Below are positions 50,560-59,240 of a stretch of 64,000 bases of DNA, one piece after another. A model generated the notes under the pieces. The model worked only from the letters and a program-made list of their open reading frames with translations, was not told where the DNA came from and ran no database searches. Position 1 is the stretch's first letter; each line of letters opens with the position of its first letter. Both the position numbers and the translations under genes were made by a program. Origin of the DNA: Mycobacterium seoulense. GTDB lineage: Bacteria; Actinomycetota; Actinomycetes; Mycobacteriales; Mycobacteriaceae. The stretch covers positions 558,001-622,000 of the forward strand of contig NZ_AP022582.1 in assembly GCF_010731595.1 (NCBI RefSeq). Direction: 5' to 3'.

Positions 50560-52788
50560 ATGCGCAGGCTGGTCGGGAGCGCGCTGGTCAGCTTGACCGC
50601 CGCAGCAATTGCCGCCGCCTTGCTGGCGCCCCCCGCGGCGGCGTCGCCCATCGGCGACGCCGAGGCGGCCATGATGGCGGCGTGGGAGAAGGCCGGCGGT
50701 GACGGTTCGCCTCTGGGCGCCCGCAAGGGCGACGTGTACCCGGCCGGCGACGGTTTCGCGCTCGACTTCGACGGCGGCAAGATGTTCTTCACCCCGGCGA
50801 CCGGTGCCAAATTCGTCTACGGGCCCATCCTGGACAAATACGAGATGCTGGGCGGCCCCGCCGGCAGCGATCTGGGGTTCCCGGCCATCAACGAAGTGCC
50901 CGGCCTGGCCGGACCCGACAGCCGGGTGGCCACCTTCTCGGCGAGCGACAAGCCGGTGATCTTCTGGACGCCCGACCACGGGGCGTTCGTCGTGCGCGGC
51001 GCGATCAACGCCGCCTGGGACAAGCTCGGCAGTTCGGGCGGCGTGCTCGGGGTCCCGGTCGGCGACGAAACGTACAACGGCGAGGTCTCCGCCCAGAAGT
51101 TCAGCGGCGGTCAGGTCTCGTGGAACAGGCAGACGAAGCAGTTCACCACCGAGCCCCCGGCTTTGGCCGACCAACTGAAGGGCCTGCAGGTCGCGATCGA
51201 CCCCACCGCGGCCATCAACATGGCGTGGCGAGCGGCCGGCGGCCCCAATGGGCCGTTGGGGGTCAAGAAGGGCGCGCAATATCCGATCGGCGGCGACGGG
51301 ATCGCCCAGGACTTCGCCAACGGAAAGGTGTACTTCAGCCCGGCCACCGGCGCCAACGCCGTCGAAAGCAACATCCTGGCCAAGTACGAGTCGCTGGGCG
51401 GACCCGCCGGCAGCGACCTGGGTTTCCCCACCGCCACCGAGTCCGACGGCGGCATCCCGTCCAGCCGCGTCGTCACCTTCTCCGGCGCCGACAAGCCGGT
51501 GATCTTCTGGACTTCGGAGCACGGCGCGTTCGTGGTGCGCGGGGCCATGAAGGCGGCGTGGGACAAGCTCCGCGGGCCGGCCGGCAAGCTGGGCGCTCCC
51601 GTCGGCGACCAGGCCGTCGACGGCGACGTCGTCTCCCAGCAGTTCGCCGGCGGCAAGATCTCCTGGAACCGGGCGAAGAACACGTTCAGCACGGAGCCGG
51701 CCAACCTCGCGCCGCTGCTCTCCGGCCTGCAGGTGTCGGGCCAGAACCAGCCGAGCAATTCGGCGACGCCCGCCCATCCCAAGAAGTTCACGTGGCAGTC
51801 GTGGTGGCTGCTGGCCGTCATTCCGGTGGTCGTGCTGATCGTCCTGGCGGGGCTGCTGGCCTTCGGATGGCGTCGGCGTCGTGCCGCGCAGGAGGGTGCC
51901 GGCTACGAGCCGCACCCCGACCTCGCCGGCGGCTACGACGCCGTGGGCGACCAGCATTGGGGGCACGAGGACGTCACCACCGAACAGTTCGGCCACCAGC
52001 CGGGAGCCCCCGAAGCCGAGGCCGCCGGGCGGGTCAGCTGGCGGCGCGGCGGCGCGGACGAGGGTCCATTCGCGGGCGAGCAGGAGGACCCCGACGCGGT
52101 GGACACCGACTCCTTCTCCGTCGTCACGCCTGCGGACCTGTCGGAGGCCGGCTACCCCGAAACCGAAGCCGAATACGGCGAAGCCGAATACGGCGAAGCC
52201 GAATACGCCGAACCTGAACGCGGCGAAGCCGAATACGGCGAGTCCGAATACGCCGATGCGAATTACGCCGACGCCGACTATGCCGGCGCCGAGTACGCCG
52301 GCGATGAGCATGAGCCCGCCTACCGCGACACCGACCACGCCGACGACGAATACCTGGAGGCCGAGGAAGTCGCGGTGCCGCACGCGCCCGCGGACGCCGG
52401 ATTCGACGGCGGTGCAGCCGATGCCGCCCCACCCGAGGCCGAGTACCCGGACGTCGCGGTACCGCACGTCCCCGCGGACATTGCCGAGGCCGAGGCCGCC
52501 GCTCCGGAGGCCGTCGCGCCGGCGGTCGTCGCATCCGAGCAGCGCGGCGGGCGGCACGCGGCCGCGGACGACGAAGACAGCGCGGGGGCCGGCCCGGCCG
52601 GGCGCCCGACCATCCACCTGCCGCTCGACGATCCCTACCAGGCGCCCGACGGATACCCGATCAAGGCGAGCGCCCGCTTCGGGCTGTACTACACGCCGGG
52701 CAGCGAGCTCTATCACGACACGCTCGCCGAAATCTGGCTGTCCAGTGAGGAAGTGGCGCAGGCCAACGGCTTCGTCAAGGCGGACTGA
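50560..52788 (+). CDS. Exported LGFP-repeat membrane protein with repeat tail and sunset-like domain
   Basis: A 742-residue envelope protein. Signal peptide at residues 1-28 (RRLVGSALVSLTAAAIAAAL), then two homologous halves of about 180 residues, each made of LGFP-type repeats (DLGFPAINEV, PLGARKG, GVLGVPVGD in the first; DLGFPTATES, PLGVKKG, KLGAPVGD in the second). A transmembrane helix lies at about 415-437 (WWLLAVIPVVVLIVLAGLLA), followed by a cytoplasmic acidic region with five-residue EAEYG repeats and a C-terminal YPIKASARFGLYYTPGSELY, like the actinobacterial sunset domain. It resembles Rv2721c. The ATG start is supported by the signal peptide; TTG/GTG starts 24 bases earlier are possible. 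Confidence 0.88.
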   Translation: MRRLVGSALVSLTAAAIAAALLAPPAAASPIGDAEAAMMAAWEKAGGDGSPLGARKGDVYPAGDGFALDFDGGKMFFTPATGAKFVYGPILDKYEMLGGPAGSDLGFPAINEVPGLAGPDSRVATFSASDKPVIFWTPDHGAFVVRGAINAAWDKLGSSGGVLGVPVGDETYNGEVSAQKFSGGQVSWNRQTKQFTTEPPALADQLKGLQVAIDPTAAINMAWRAAGGPNGPLGVKKGAQYPIGGDGIAQDFANGKVYFSPATGANAVESNILAKYESLGGPAGSDLGFPTATESDGGIPSSRVVTFSGADKPVIFWTSEHGAFVVRGAMKAAWDKLRGPAGKLGAPVGDQAVDGDVVSQQFAGGKISWNRAKNTFSTEPANLAPLLSGLQVSGQNQPSNSATPAHPKKFTWQSWWLLAVIPVVVLIVLAGLLAFGWRRRRAAQEGAGYEPHPDLAGGYDAVGDQHWGHEDVTTEQFGHQPGAPEAEAAGRVSWRRGGADEGPFAGEQEDPDAVDTDSFSVVTPADLSEAGYPETEAEYGEAEYGEAEYAEPERGEAEYGESEYADANYADADYAGAEYAGDEHEPAYRDTDHADDEYLEAEEVAVPHAPADAGFDGGAADAAPPEAEYPDVAVPHVPADIAEAEAAAPEAVAPAVVASEQRGGRHAAADDEDSAGAGPAGRPTIHLPLDDPYQAPDGYPIKASARFGLYYTPGSELYHDTLAEIWLSSEEVAQANGFVKAD
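52171..52305 (+). repeat. Nine imperfect 15-bp tandem repeats coding for EAEYG-like units
   Basis: Units of 15 bases (GAATACGGCGAAGCC and variants) begin at 52171 and repeat nine times to 52305. The first two are identical, later units diverge mainly at third positions and at the Ala/Asp/Gly positions, so the encoded E/D-Y/R-G/A-E/D/G-A pattern is kept. The array sits in the cytoplasmic tail of the LGFP protein. Confidence 0.92.
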
Positions 52789-52812
52789 GCCGGGCGGAAC
52801 CGCGCGACGGGG

Positions 52813-53511
52813 CTAGACCTTGCGGATCACCGTGACGACCTTGCCGAGCACGGTCGCGTCATTGCCGGGAATGGGGTCGAACGCGGGGTTGTGCGGCATC
52901 AGCCACACCTGACCGCCCGCCCGCTTGAACGTCTTCACGGTGGCTTCCCCGTCGATCATGGCCGCGACGATGTCGCCGTTGTCGGCGACGTTCTGCTGTC
53001 GCACCACCACCCAGTCGCCGTCGCAGATCGCCGCCTCGACCATGGAGTCGCCGACGACTTTGAGCAGGAACAGCGTGCCCTCGCCGACCAGCTCGCGCGG
53101 CAGCGGGAAAACGTCCTCGACGGCTTCCTCGGCGAGGATGGGGCCGCCGGCCGCGATGCGCCCCAGGACCGGGACGAATATCGGCTCCGGCAGGGCGTCC
53201 GACCCGGCGACATCGGTGGCCGGCGCCGCCGCGCCGTCATCGGCGCCGCGGACGTCGACCGCCCGTGGGCGGTTCGGGTCGCGACGCAGGTATCCCTTGC
53301 GTTCCAGCGTGCGCAGTTGATGAGCCACCGACGATGTCGACGTCAGGCCCACCGCGTCGCCGATCTCCCGGATGCTCGGCGGGTAGCCACGGCTGGTGAC
53401 CGACGCGCGAATGACGTTCAAGATGGTGCGTTGCCGTTCGGTCAGTGATGAATCGACGGCGTGCAGTCGACCGCCCGCGCCGGCCGATGAGGTGTCGTTG
53501 CTGTCGCTCAT
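52813..53511 (-). CDS. lexA: SOS repressor LexA
   Basis: A 232-residue repressor. It has the N-terminal winged helix ([40 protein letters not shown]), an Ala-Gly cleavage site in [11 protein letters not shown], and the catalytic Ser in [11 protein letters not shown] and Lys in [12 protein letters not shown] 53511 is selected because an LexA box and a -10 sequence TACATT (minus strand, 53519-53524) lie just ahead of it, giving a nearly leaderless transcript. It is divergent from chiZ. It represses itself and the SOS genes including recA. Confidence 0.96.
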   Translation of the reverse strand: MSDSNDTSSAGAGGRLHAVDSSLTERQRTILNVIRASVTSRGYPPSIREIGDAVGLTSTSSVAHQLRTLERKGYLRRDPNRPRAVDVRGADDGAAAPATDVAGSDALPEPIFVPVLGRIAAGGPILAEEAVEDVFPLPRELVGEGTLFLLKVVGDSMVEAAICDGDWVVVRQQNVADNGDIVAAMIDGEATVKTFKRAGGQVWLMPHNPAFDPIPGNDATVLGKVVTVIRKV

Positions 53512-53543
53512 GGCACTGAATGTAGCCCCACAGCGCCCAAGAA

Positions 53544-53559
53544 TCAAACATGTGTTCGA
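53544..53559. promoter_or_regulatory. LexA (SOS) box in the lexA/chiZ intergenic region
   Basis: Read on the minus strand, TCGAACACATGTTTGA matches the mycobacterial SOS box TCGAAC-N4-GTTCGA with one mismatch. It lies 33 bases upstream of the lexA start and overlaps the position of its -35 region, so it mediates autorepression and may also affect chiZ. Confidence 0.9.
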
Positions 53560-53679
53560 CTAGCGTGTCGCGGTGGCGGACGGGGGATGGAATCGCCCAT
53601 CGACATCGTTAATCACAAAGGTGTAACTCTTCGGTGGATCGGGTATTTCAGCCGCATGTCAGCTCTGGCGGCCACGGAC

Positions 53680-53702
53680 TTGTCGGTGGCGTGGTCTAGC
53701 GT
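53680..53702 (+). promoter_or_regulatory. PafBC-dependent promoter of chiZ
   Basis: TTGTCGGTG (53680-53688), eight bases, then TAGCGT (53697-53702), the same element as at recA. It is 100 bases before the chiZ start and in the same direction. Confidence 0.85.
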
Positions 53703-53740
53703 TCGACTCGTGCGACACGCTTCGCTCACATGTTCGGATA

Positions 53741-53777
53741 TCGAACACACGAGCGATACAGTCGAACAGCTGAGCGA
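53741..53777 (+). repeat. Direct repeat of SOS half-site-like sequence before chiZ
   Basis: TCGAACACACGAGCGA (53741-53756) and TCGAACAGCTGAGCGA (53762-53777) are direct repeats spaced 21 bases, two helical turns. Each begins with a perfect LexA half-site TCGAAC but ends in GAGCGA instead of GTTCGA. They lie between the PafBC promoter and the chiZ ribosome binding site. Confidence 0.75.
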
Positions 53778-53801
53778 ATTTAGTTGACCGGAGGAACGCA
53801 G

Positions 53802-54296
53802 ATGACAACCATCCACACGCTGGCGCCGCGCGCCGGCAGCCCCCGGCGTCCGGTCAACGGACCGGTCCAGGGCCTTGGCTACGGCCGGGACGTGCTGGCC
53901 CGCTCGCGCCGCCCCGTCCCCTCACGACCGGCCGGCGCGCCCATGCGCTACCACCGCACCGGCGTCGCGATGTCGGCCGCGCCCCACCGCAAGCGCCCCG
54001 TCACGGTGGCCACCACCGTCTGGCTGGCGCTGGCCGCCGGTGCGATCACCCTGTGGCTGGGCCTCGTCGGCAACGTCGGTCAGGTGCTCAACGGCGACTC
54101 CGGGAGTTCGGCCGCGCACGTGCCCGACCGGCTGGCCGTCGTGCGGGTCGAGGCGGGGGAGTCGCTGCAGGACGTCGCGCACCGGGTGGCGCCCGACGCG
54201 CCGGCCCGCCAGGTGGCCGACCGGATCCGCGAGCTCAACGACATGAACTCGCCGAGTGTGCTCGCCGGTCAGACCCTGATCGCCCCGGTCGGCTGA
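53802..54296 (+). CDS. chiZ: DNA-damage-induced LysM cell-wall protein (ChiZ/Rv2719c-like)
   Basis: A 164-residue single-pass membrane protein. The N-terminal 66 residues are basic, Pro/Arg-rich and disordered ([20 protein letters not shown]). A transmembrane helix lies at about 67-88 ([21 protein letters not shown]), and the extracellular C-terminus is a LysM domain ([22 protein letters not shown]). Relatives inhibit cell division by acting on FtsI/FtsQ and were reported as DNA-damage-induced wall hydrolases. The ATG has the ribosome binding site GGAGG. Divergent from lexA. Confidence 0.93.
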   Translation: MTTIHTLAPRAGSPRRPVNGPVQGLGYGRDVLARSRRPVPSRPAGAPMRYHRTGVAMSAAPHRKRPVTVATTVWLALAAGAITLWLGLVGNVGQVLNGDSGSSAAHVPDRLAVVRVEAGESLQDVAHRVAPDAPARQVADRIRELNDMNSPSVLAGQTLIAPVG

Positions 54297-54405
54297 CGAC
54301 CGCCGTGCCGGACCGCTTACCGGCCGCGTATGCGCGGGCGGGTAACCGCACGGGTACGCTCGAAGTGCTGCGGTACCTGGTAGTCGGCACAGCGAAGGAG
54401 CGGTC

Positions 54406-54870
54406 ATGCATTGCCCGTTCTGCCGTCATCCCGATTCCCGGGTGATCGACTCGAGGGAAACCGATGAGGGGCAGGCCATCCGGCGCCGCCGATCGTGCCC
54501 CGAGTGCGGACGGCGTTTCACCACCGTGGAGACCGCGGTGCTGGCCGTGGTCAAACGCAGCGGAGTCACCGAACCCTTCAGCAGGGAAAAGGTCATCAGC
54601 GGTGTCCGCCGGGCCTGCCAGGGCCGACAGGTGGACGACGATGCGCTGAACCTGCTCGCCCAACAGGTCGAGGACACCGTGCGCGCCGCGGGGTCCCCGG
54701 AGGTCGCGAGCCACGAGGTCGGCCTGGCCATCCTCGGTCCGCTGCGCGACCTCGACGAGGTGGCCTACCTGCGGTTCGCGTCGGTGTATCGCTCGTTCGA
54801 GTCCGCGGACGATTTCGAGCGCGAGATTCAGGCGTTGCGCGAACACCGCCAGGTCACCACCCCGAGCTGA
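54406..54870 (+). CDS. nrdR: Transcriptional repressor NrdR
   Basis: A 154-residue repressor of ribonucleotide reductase genes. The zinc ribbon uses C3, C6, C31 and C34 (CPFCRH and CPECGRRF) and is followed by the ATP-cone domain ([25 protein letters not shown]). ATG 54406 follows a GAAGGAGC ribosome binding site. The gene is adjacent to the lexA/chiZ locus and follows it in orientation. Confidence 0.97.
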   Translation: MHCPFCRHPDSRVIDSRETDEGQAIRRRRSCPECGRRFTTVETAVLAVVKRSGVTEPFSREKVISGVRRACQGRQVDDDALNLLAQQVEDTVRAAGSPEVASHEVGLAILGPLRDLDEVAYLRFASVYRSFESADDFEREIQALREHRQVTTPS

Positions 54871-54908
54871 CGGCCCGGCCCACACCGTTCGGGCCTAGGC
54901 TCGTTTTC

Positions 54909-55394
54909 ATGCCTATCGACTTGCATCCCGATCTCGCGGCCCTGGCACCACTCCTCGGGACCTGGGCCGGCCGGGGGTCGGGCGAGTACCCGACGATCCA
55001 GCCCTTCGACTATCTGGAAGAAGTGGTCTTCTCCCACGTCGGCAAGCCGTTTCTGGCGTACGCGCAAAAGACCAAGGCGCCGGCCGACGGCAAGCCGTTG
55101 CACGCAGAGACCGGGTACCTGCGCGTGCCGCAGCCCGGTCACGTCGAACTGGTCCTGGCCCATCCGAGCGGCATCACCGAGATCGAGGTGGGCACGTACT
55201 CGGTCACCGGCGCCCTGATCGAAATCGAGCTGTCCACAACCGAGGTCGGGCTGACCCCGACCGCCAAAGAGGTGACCGCGCTGGGCCGTTCATTCCGCAT
55301 CGACGGCGACGAGCTCTCGTATTCGGTGCGGATGGGTGCGGTCGGGCAGCCGGTGCAGCACCACCTCGCCGCGGTGCTGCACCGGCAGGGCTGA
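54909..55394 (+). CDS. Nitrobindin-like heme-binding beta-barrel protein
   Basis: A 161-residue protein of the THAP4/nitrobindin (DUF1794) family (Rv2717c-like). The signature LLGTWAGRGSGEYPTIQPFDYLEE and the C-terminal PVQHHLAAVLHRQG with the proximal heme histidine are intact. It binds ferric heme in a ten-stranded barrel and can bind or isomerise NO/peroxynitrite in relatives. ATG 54909 begins 38 bases after the nrdR stop. Confidence 0.92.
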   Translation: MPIDLHPDLAALAPLLGTWAGRGSGEYPTIQPFDYLEEVVFSHVGKPFLAYAQKTKAPADGKPLHAETGYLRVPQPGHVELVLAHPSGITEIEVGTYSVTGALIEIELSTTEVGLTPTAKEVTALGRSFRIDGDELSYSVRMGAVGQPVQHHLAAVLHRQG

Positions 55395-55422
55395 GCCCGC
55401 GCGGGGGCGGCCGGCCCCGGGG

Positions 55423-56109
55423 TCAGTTCAGATGCCGCACACCGTCATTGACGACGCGCCCCGCCACCCCCACCCAGCCCTCCGCGTTCCAGGTGGTCTC
55501 GATGATCGATCCCTTGCCCTGGGTGACGTGGAGGTCGCGGCTGAGGTAGTCGGTGATGCGCATCGCGGCCGAGCCGGTCGCCTCGTCTTCCCGCACTCCG
55601 AGATTGGCGGCGAACATGCGGGTGCGCAGCGATCCGGCGGCCTGGTCGGTCCAGGCCCACAGGTAGTGCGCCGTGTCGTCGGGAAAGTCTCCCGGGTCGG
55701 CGGCGAGAAGCTCGTCGGCCGAAGCGAATTCGTGGAGGCCGACCTCGGGCGCCCACTCCGAGCGCGCGCTGATGCCGGTGCGCTCGGCGGCGTAGCTCAC
55801 CTGCACGAGCCCGGCCGACACCTGCAGCGTGTTGATGGGCGTCCCGTTCTCCCGCAGCCACCACGCCGCGCCGACGGTGGGGTGTCCGGCGAACGCGATC
55901 TGGATCAGTGGGGTGTAGATGCTGGCGTGCGCCGTGGTTGACCCGGGGGCGGGAACGTCGACGAAAACCGTTTCGCTGTAGCCCAATTGCGTGGCCAGCC
56001 GTTGCCGGTCGGCGGGTCCGACCTGGCGGGCATCCACGACGCCGAGCGGATTGCCGAAATTCCCGTCCGGATCGGTGAACACCCGCAACACGGTGACGTC
56101 GATATCCAT
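55423..56109 (-). CDS. PhzF family protein
   Basis: A 228-residue isomerase-like protein with the DapF-like fold duplicated as in Phz[21 protein letters not shown] and the catalytic acidic E of [23 protein letters not shown], and the matching C-terminal [17 protein letters not shown]. Family members isomerise phenazine or other small acids; physiological function in mycobacteria is not known. ATG 56109 gives the same length as the Rv2716 protein; a longer frame starts 33 bases upstream. Confidence 0.88.
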   Translation of the reverse strand: MDIDVTVLRVFTDPDGNFGNPLGVVDARQVGPADRQRLATQLGYSETVFVDVPAPGSTTAHASIYTPLIQIAFAGHPTVGAAWWLRENGTPINTLQVSAGLVQVSYAAERTGISARSEWAPEVGLHEFASADELLAADPGDFPDDTAHYLWAWTDQAAGSLRTRMFAANLGVREDEATGSAAMRITDYLSRDLHVTQGKGSIIETTWNAEGWVGVAGRVVNDGVRHLN

Positions 56110-56155
56110 GGCCCGACTGTACGGCCCCGGCCGCGCCGGCACCGACCAAGGTGGT

Positions 56156-57187
56156 TCAGGTCGCGCTGCGTTCGTCGGAATCCATGGCGTTCAGCACGGC
56201 GACGCGGGTGGGGGCCGGCCCGGTGACGGCCTTCTCGCCGCCGCCGGTGCGCAACAACGCGCGCAGGGCGGCCTGATCGTATTCGGCGGGCGCGGTGCTG
56301 TCGATGAAGCGCTCGACCACGTCGATGAAGCGGGCCGGGTCGTCGTGGAAGGGGAAGTGGCCGGAGCCTTCGAAAATCTCCAGGCGGGAGCCGGGCATGG
56401 CGGCGTGGGCCATCCGCGCATGCCCTACCGGGACGACCGAGTCCTTGGCGCCCCAGACGATCTGCACGGGGATGGCCTCGGTCAAATAGCAGCGGTCCAG
56501 CATGGTGACGATCTGCCCGCGCCAGTCCACCACCGCCCGCAACGTGCGGCTGAAGGCGGCCGAGGCCGTCGGCTCCGGCAGGTCGTCGAGGATGCGCAGC
56601 ATGTTGGGCAGGTCGCGGCCCAACCCCGTGCTGCCCAGCATCGTGCCCAGCACCCGCCCGAAGATCTGGACGGCCGGCAGCACCAGGGGCAGTCGCAGCA
56701 ACGCGAGGGCCTCACTGCCCATCGGCAACGAGGCCCACCGCAACACGAAGTTCACGTCCTTGGTGACGCCCCCGGCGCCGACCAGGATCAGCCGCTCCAC
56801 CAAATGCGGGAACTGGTAAGCGAATTGCATGGCGACCCCGCCGCCCAGCGAGTGCCCCACGATGGTCACCCGCTCGATGTCGAGGACGCTGAGCAGGTCG
56901 CGCATCCCGTTGGCGTAGGCGGCGACCGAGTAGTCGGCGCGCGGTTTGTCCGATCGTCCGTGGCCCAGCAGGTCGGGGGCGATGACGGTGAACCGCTGGG
57001 CGAGCTTGGCCTGCACGGTATTCCACGTCGTCGAGTTGTCACCGATGCCGTGTACCAGCAGGATCGCCGGCCCGTCACCGGCGATGCGGTAGGCCCGCTG
57101 GTAGCCATGAATGGTGCGGAACTCCAGCCGCGGGGCGGCGACCTCACGCACCGGGCGGAGAGTGCTCTTGCGCTTCCGCTCGCTCAT
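56156..57187 (-). CDS. Alpha/beta hydrolase
   Basis: A 343-residue hydrolase (Rv2715-like) of the epoxide hydrolase/haloperoxidase-type fold. Nucleophile elbow [10 protein letters not shown], oxyanion region [13 protein letters not shown], acidic residue in [10 protein letters not shown] and the catalytic His in [11 protein letters not shown] are visible. It has a basic N-terminal extension ([15 protein letters not shown]). Substrate unknown. It lies 45 bases downstream of the PAC2 gene in the same direction. Confidence 0.88.
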   Translation of the reverse strand: MSERKRKSTLRPVREVAAPRLEFRTIHGYQRAYRIAGDGPAILLVHGIGDNSTTWNTVQAKLAQRFTVIAPDLLGHGRSDKPRADYSVAAYANGMRDLLSVLDIERVTIVGHSLGGGVAMQFAYQFPHLVERLILVGAGGVTKDVNFVLRWASLPMGSEALALLRLPLVLPAVQIFGRVLGTMLGSTGLGRDLPNMLRILDDLPEPTASAAFSRTLRAVVDWRGQIVTMLDRCYLTEAIPVQIVWGAKDSVVPVGHARMAHAAMPGSRLEIFEGSGHFPFHDDPARFIDVVERFIDSTAPAEYDQAALRALLRTGGGEKAVTGPAPTRVAVLNAMDSDERSAT

Positions 57188-57232
57188 GTCGCCAACCTTG
57201 GTCTCGGGCCGCGATGAGGCCGGGTGGAAAGG

Positions 57233-58201
57233 TCAGACCTGGTCGTCGTCGTCCCGCTTTTTCTCCGCCTGCTGGGCGAGGAATCGCTCGAACTCTGCGC
57301 CAAGCTCGTCGCCGCTAGGCAGGTCCTCGTCCCGAGTTAGTAACGACCTGTTCTCCTGAGCGTCGATGAAGGCATCGTACTGGCGCTCGAGCGCGGTCAC
57401 CACTTGAGCAACCTCCGCGCTCGCCTCGACCTGCTCGTCGATCTTGGCCCGGATCACCGCCGCCGCTTCGGTCAACGCCGTCAGCGGCAACTCGAGCGAC
57501 GCGATCTTGGCCACCTGCTCGAGCAGGGCCTCGGCGGCGGCCGGGTAGTCGGTCTGCGTCAGGTAGTGGGGGACATGCACGGTGTAGCCGACGACCTCGT
57601 GACCGTGCTGGGCCATCCGGTACTCCAGCAGATTGGACGCGCTGGCCGGGACCTGGATCTCGGAGATCCAGGGCGTGAACTCGGCGATCAGCTCGGCGTT
57701 GTTGGAGTGCGCCGTCATCGTGATGGGCCGCGTGTGCGGGACCGCCATCGGGACGGTGCCCAGGCCGATGGTCTGCCGCACGCCCAGACGCTCGGCCAGC
57801 AGGCGCACCGCGGTGATGAAGCGCTCCCACTTCAAATCCGGCTCCATGCCGGCGAGCAACAGAAACGGGGTTCCGATGGTGTCGCGCAACGCGTACAAGC
57901 TCAGTTCCGGCTCGTCATAGTTGGTGAAGTGATCGGTCTTGAACGTCATCAGCGGCCGCCGCGACCGGTAGTCCAGCAATTCGTCGATGGCGAAGGACGC
58001 GACCAGCTCGGTGTCCAGAGCCGCCTTCAGATGCGAAGAGGCCAGCCGGATCGCGTGACCGGCGTCGGAGAAACCCTCCAACGCGTGCACCAGCACCGGG
58101 CCTCGGCCATCCGACGTCGACAGCTGCGGCGCCGGCAGCTCGAGTTCGTACATGCCGGCCTGTCCCGGTTGGTAGTCCGGCTCCTGCGGGTCGTGTGCCA
58201 T
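57233..58201 (-). CDS. PAC2 family protein
   Basis: A 322-residue protein of the PAC2 (proteasome-assembly-chaperone-like) family (Rv2714). Conserved landmarks are LVHALEGFSDAGHAIRLASSHL, LLLAGMEPDLKWERF and GLGTVPMAVPHTRPIT, then SNNAELIAEF. It has a Rossmann-like alpha/beta fold and no known enzymatic motif. An excellent ribosome binding site (GAGAGGAGG on the minus strand) precedes ATG 58201. It is expressed as an operon with the alpha/beta hydrolase. Confidence 0.9.
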   Translation of the reverse strand: MAHDPQEPDYQPGQAGMYELELPAPQLSTSDGRGPVLVHALEGFSDAGHAIRLASSHLKAALDTELVASFAIDELLDYRSRRPLMTFKTDHFTNYDEPELSLYALRDTIGTPFLLLAGMEPDLKWERFITAVRLLAERLGVRQTIGLGTVPMAVPHTRPITMTAHSNNAELIAEFTPWISEIQVPASASNLLEYRMAQHGHEVVGYTVHVPHYLTQTDYPAAAEALLEQVAKIASLELPLTALTEAAAVIRAKIDEQVEASAEVAQVVTALERQYDAFIDAQENRSLLTRDEDLPSGDELGAEFERFLAQQAEKKRDDDDQV

Positions 58202-58400
58202 CGCCGATCGCCTCCTCTCGGGGGTTTCTCCAGGGTGCCCTACCAGTGTCCCCCGAATCAGTGGGCATCAATATCAAACAGCAATGTGAAGTTCGCGTTT
58301 AATCCAGGAGAGAACACGTCGGGGGTGGGCCAGTGCGAGTTGCCGGCAGGTCGGGCGAGGCGCGACGCGTTGAAGTCGGCCCGCCGCGCGGGTGTCAGGC

Positions 58401-59240
58401 ATGATGAACGCGATGCGCGTACCGACCGTGATGCTGTGCCTGGTGGTCGCCGTGGCGACGTCAGTGACGTCATGCAAGCGGCCGCCGGGCGATCGTGCGG
58501 TGGCCCCGCCGGCGCCCCCGCCGCGGAGCAGCGCGCCCGTGCAACGGCTCGGTCAGCCCCAGCAAAAGGCGGTGGCGGGGCCGGTGGACCCCGACAAGCG
58601 CGTGGGCGCCATCTTCATCGACGGCGGGCCGCTGCACGTGTGCACGGGCTCGGTGGTGCATTCGACGGGCGGCAACCTCATGATGACCGCGGCGCACTGC
58701 CTGGCCGGGGCGTCCAAGATCACCTTCGTGCCCGGCTTCGCCGGCGACGCGCCGCCCGGCCCCGCCGACGTGTGGAAGGCCGACGCCGTCTACCTCGACC
58801 CCCGCTGGACCGCCAGCAAGGATCCCAACGCGGACTATGCGATCGCACGGCTGAGCAACGACGCCGGCGGTTCGGTCGAGTCGCGCGCCGGCCTGGCGCT
58901 GACCCTGGGCACCACCCCGCCGCCCGGCAGCCACGTCACCGTGATGGGGTATCCGGCCGGCGTCGGCGGCACACCCATCGGGTGTCAGGCCAGCACGTCG
59001 CTGACCGAGGCCGGGTTCCCGTCGTTCCCGTGCGAGGGGCTGGTGGACGGCACCAGCGGCGCGCCCTGGGTCAGCGGTACCACGCTCACCGGGGTGATCG
59101 GCGGTTTCGAGCGCGGTGGGTGCGCCGCGAACGTGTCGTATTCGGCCCCGTTCGACGCGCAGACGGCGCAGCTGCTGGCCCGCGCGGACGCCGGCGGTCC
59201 CGGCGACCCGATTCCGGGCGAACTCGACGACAGCTGTTAG
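58401..59240 (+). CDS. Putative lipoprotein trypsin-like serine protease
   Basis: A protein of about 279 residues. The N-terminus ([20 protein letters not shown]) is a lipoprotein signal with lipobox VTSC, followed by a Pro-rich linker. The trypsin fold has H99 (TAAHC), D145 (NADYAIARL) and S219 (GTSGAPW), and paired cysteines flank the active site. It would be an extracytoplasmic, lipid-anchored protease. ATG starts at 58401, 58404 and 58413 and a GTG at 58392 are all in frame; 58401 is a compromise. It sits between the PAC2 gene and sthA and is convergent with sthA (4-base overlap of stops). Confidence 0.85.
   Translation: MMNAMRVPTVMLCLVVAVATSVTSCKRPPGDRAVAPPAPPPRSSAPVQRLGQPQQKAVAGPVDPDKRVGAIFIDGGPLHVCTGSVVHSTGGNLMMTAAHCLAGASKITFVPGFAGDAPPGPADVWKADAVYLDPRWTASKDPNADYAIARLSNDAGGSVESRAGLALTLGTTPPPGSHVTVMGYPAGVGGTPIGCQASTSLTEAGFPSFPCEGLVDGTSGAPWVSGTTLTGVIGGFERGGCAANVSYSAPFDAQTAQLLARADAGGPGDPIPGELDDSC

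Noticed and set aside
50260..52716. Minus-strand 818-residue frame opposite the LGFP-repeat gene
   Set aside because: Its repeats mirror the 15-bp array on the plus strand; no signal or domain of its own.
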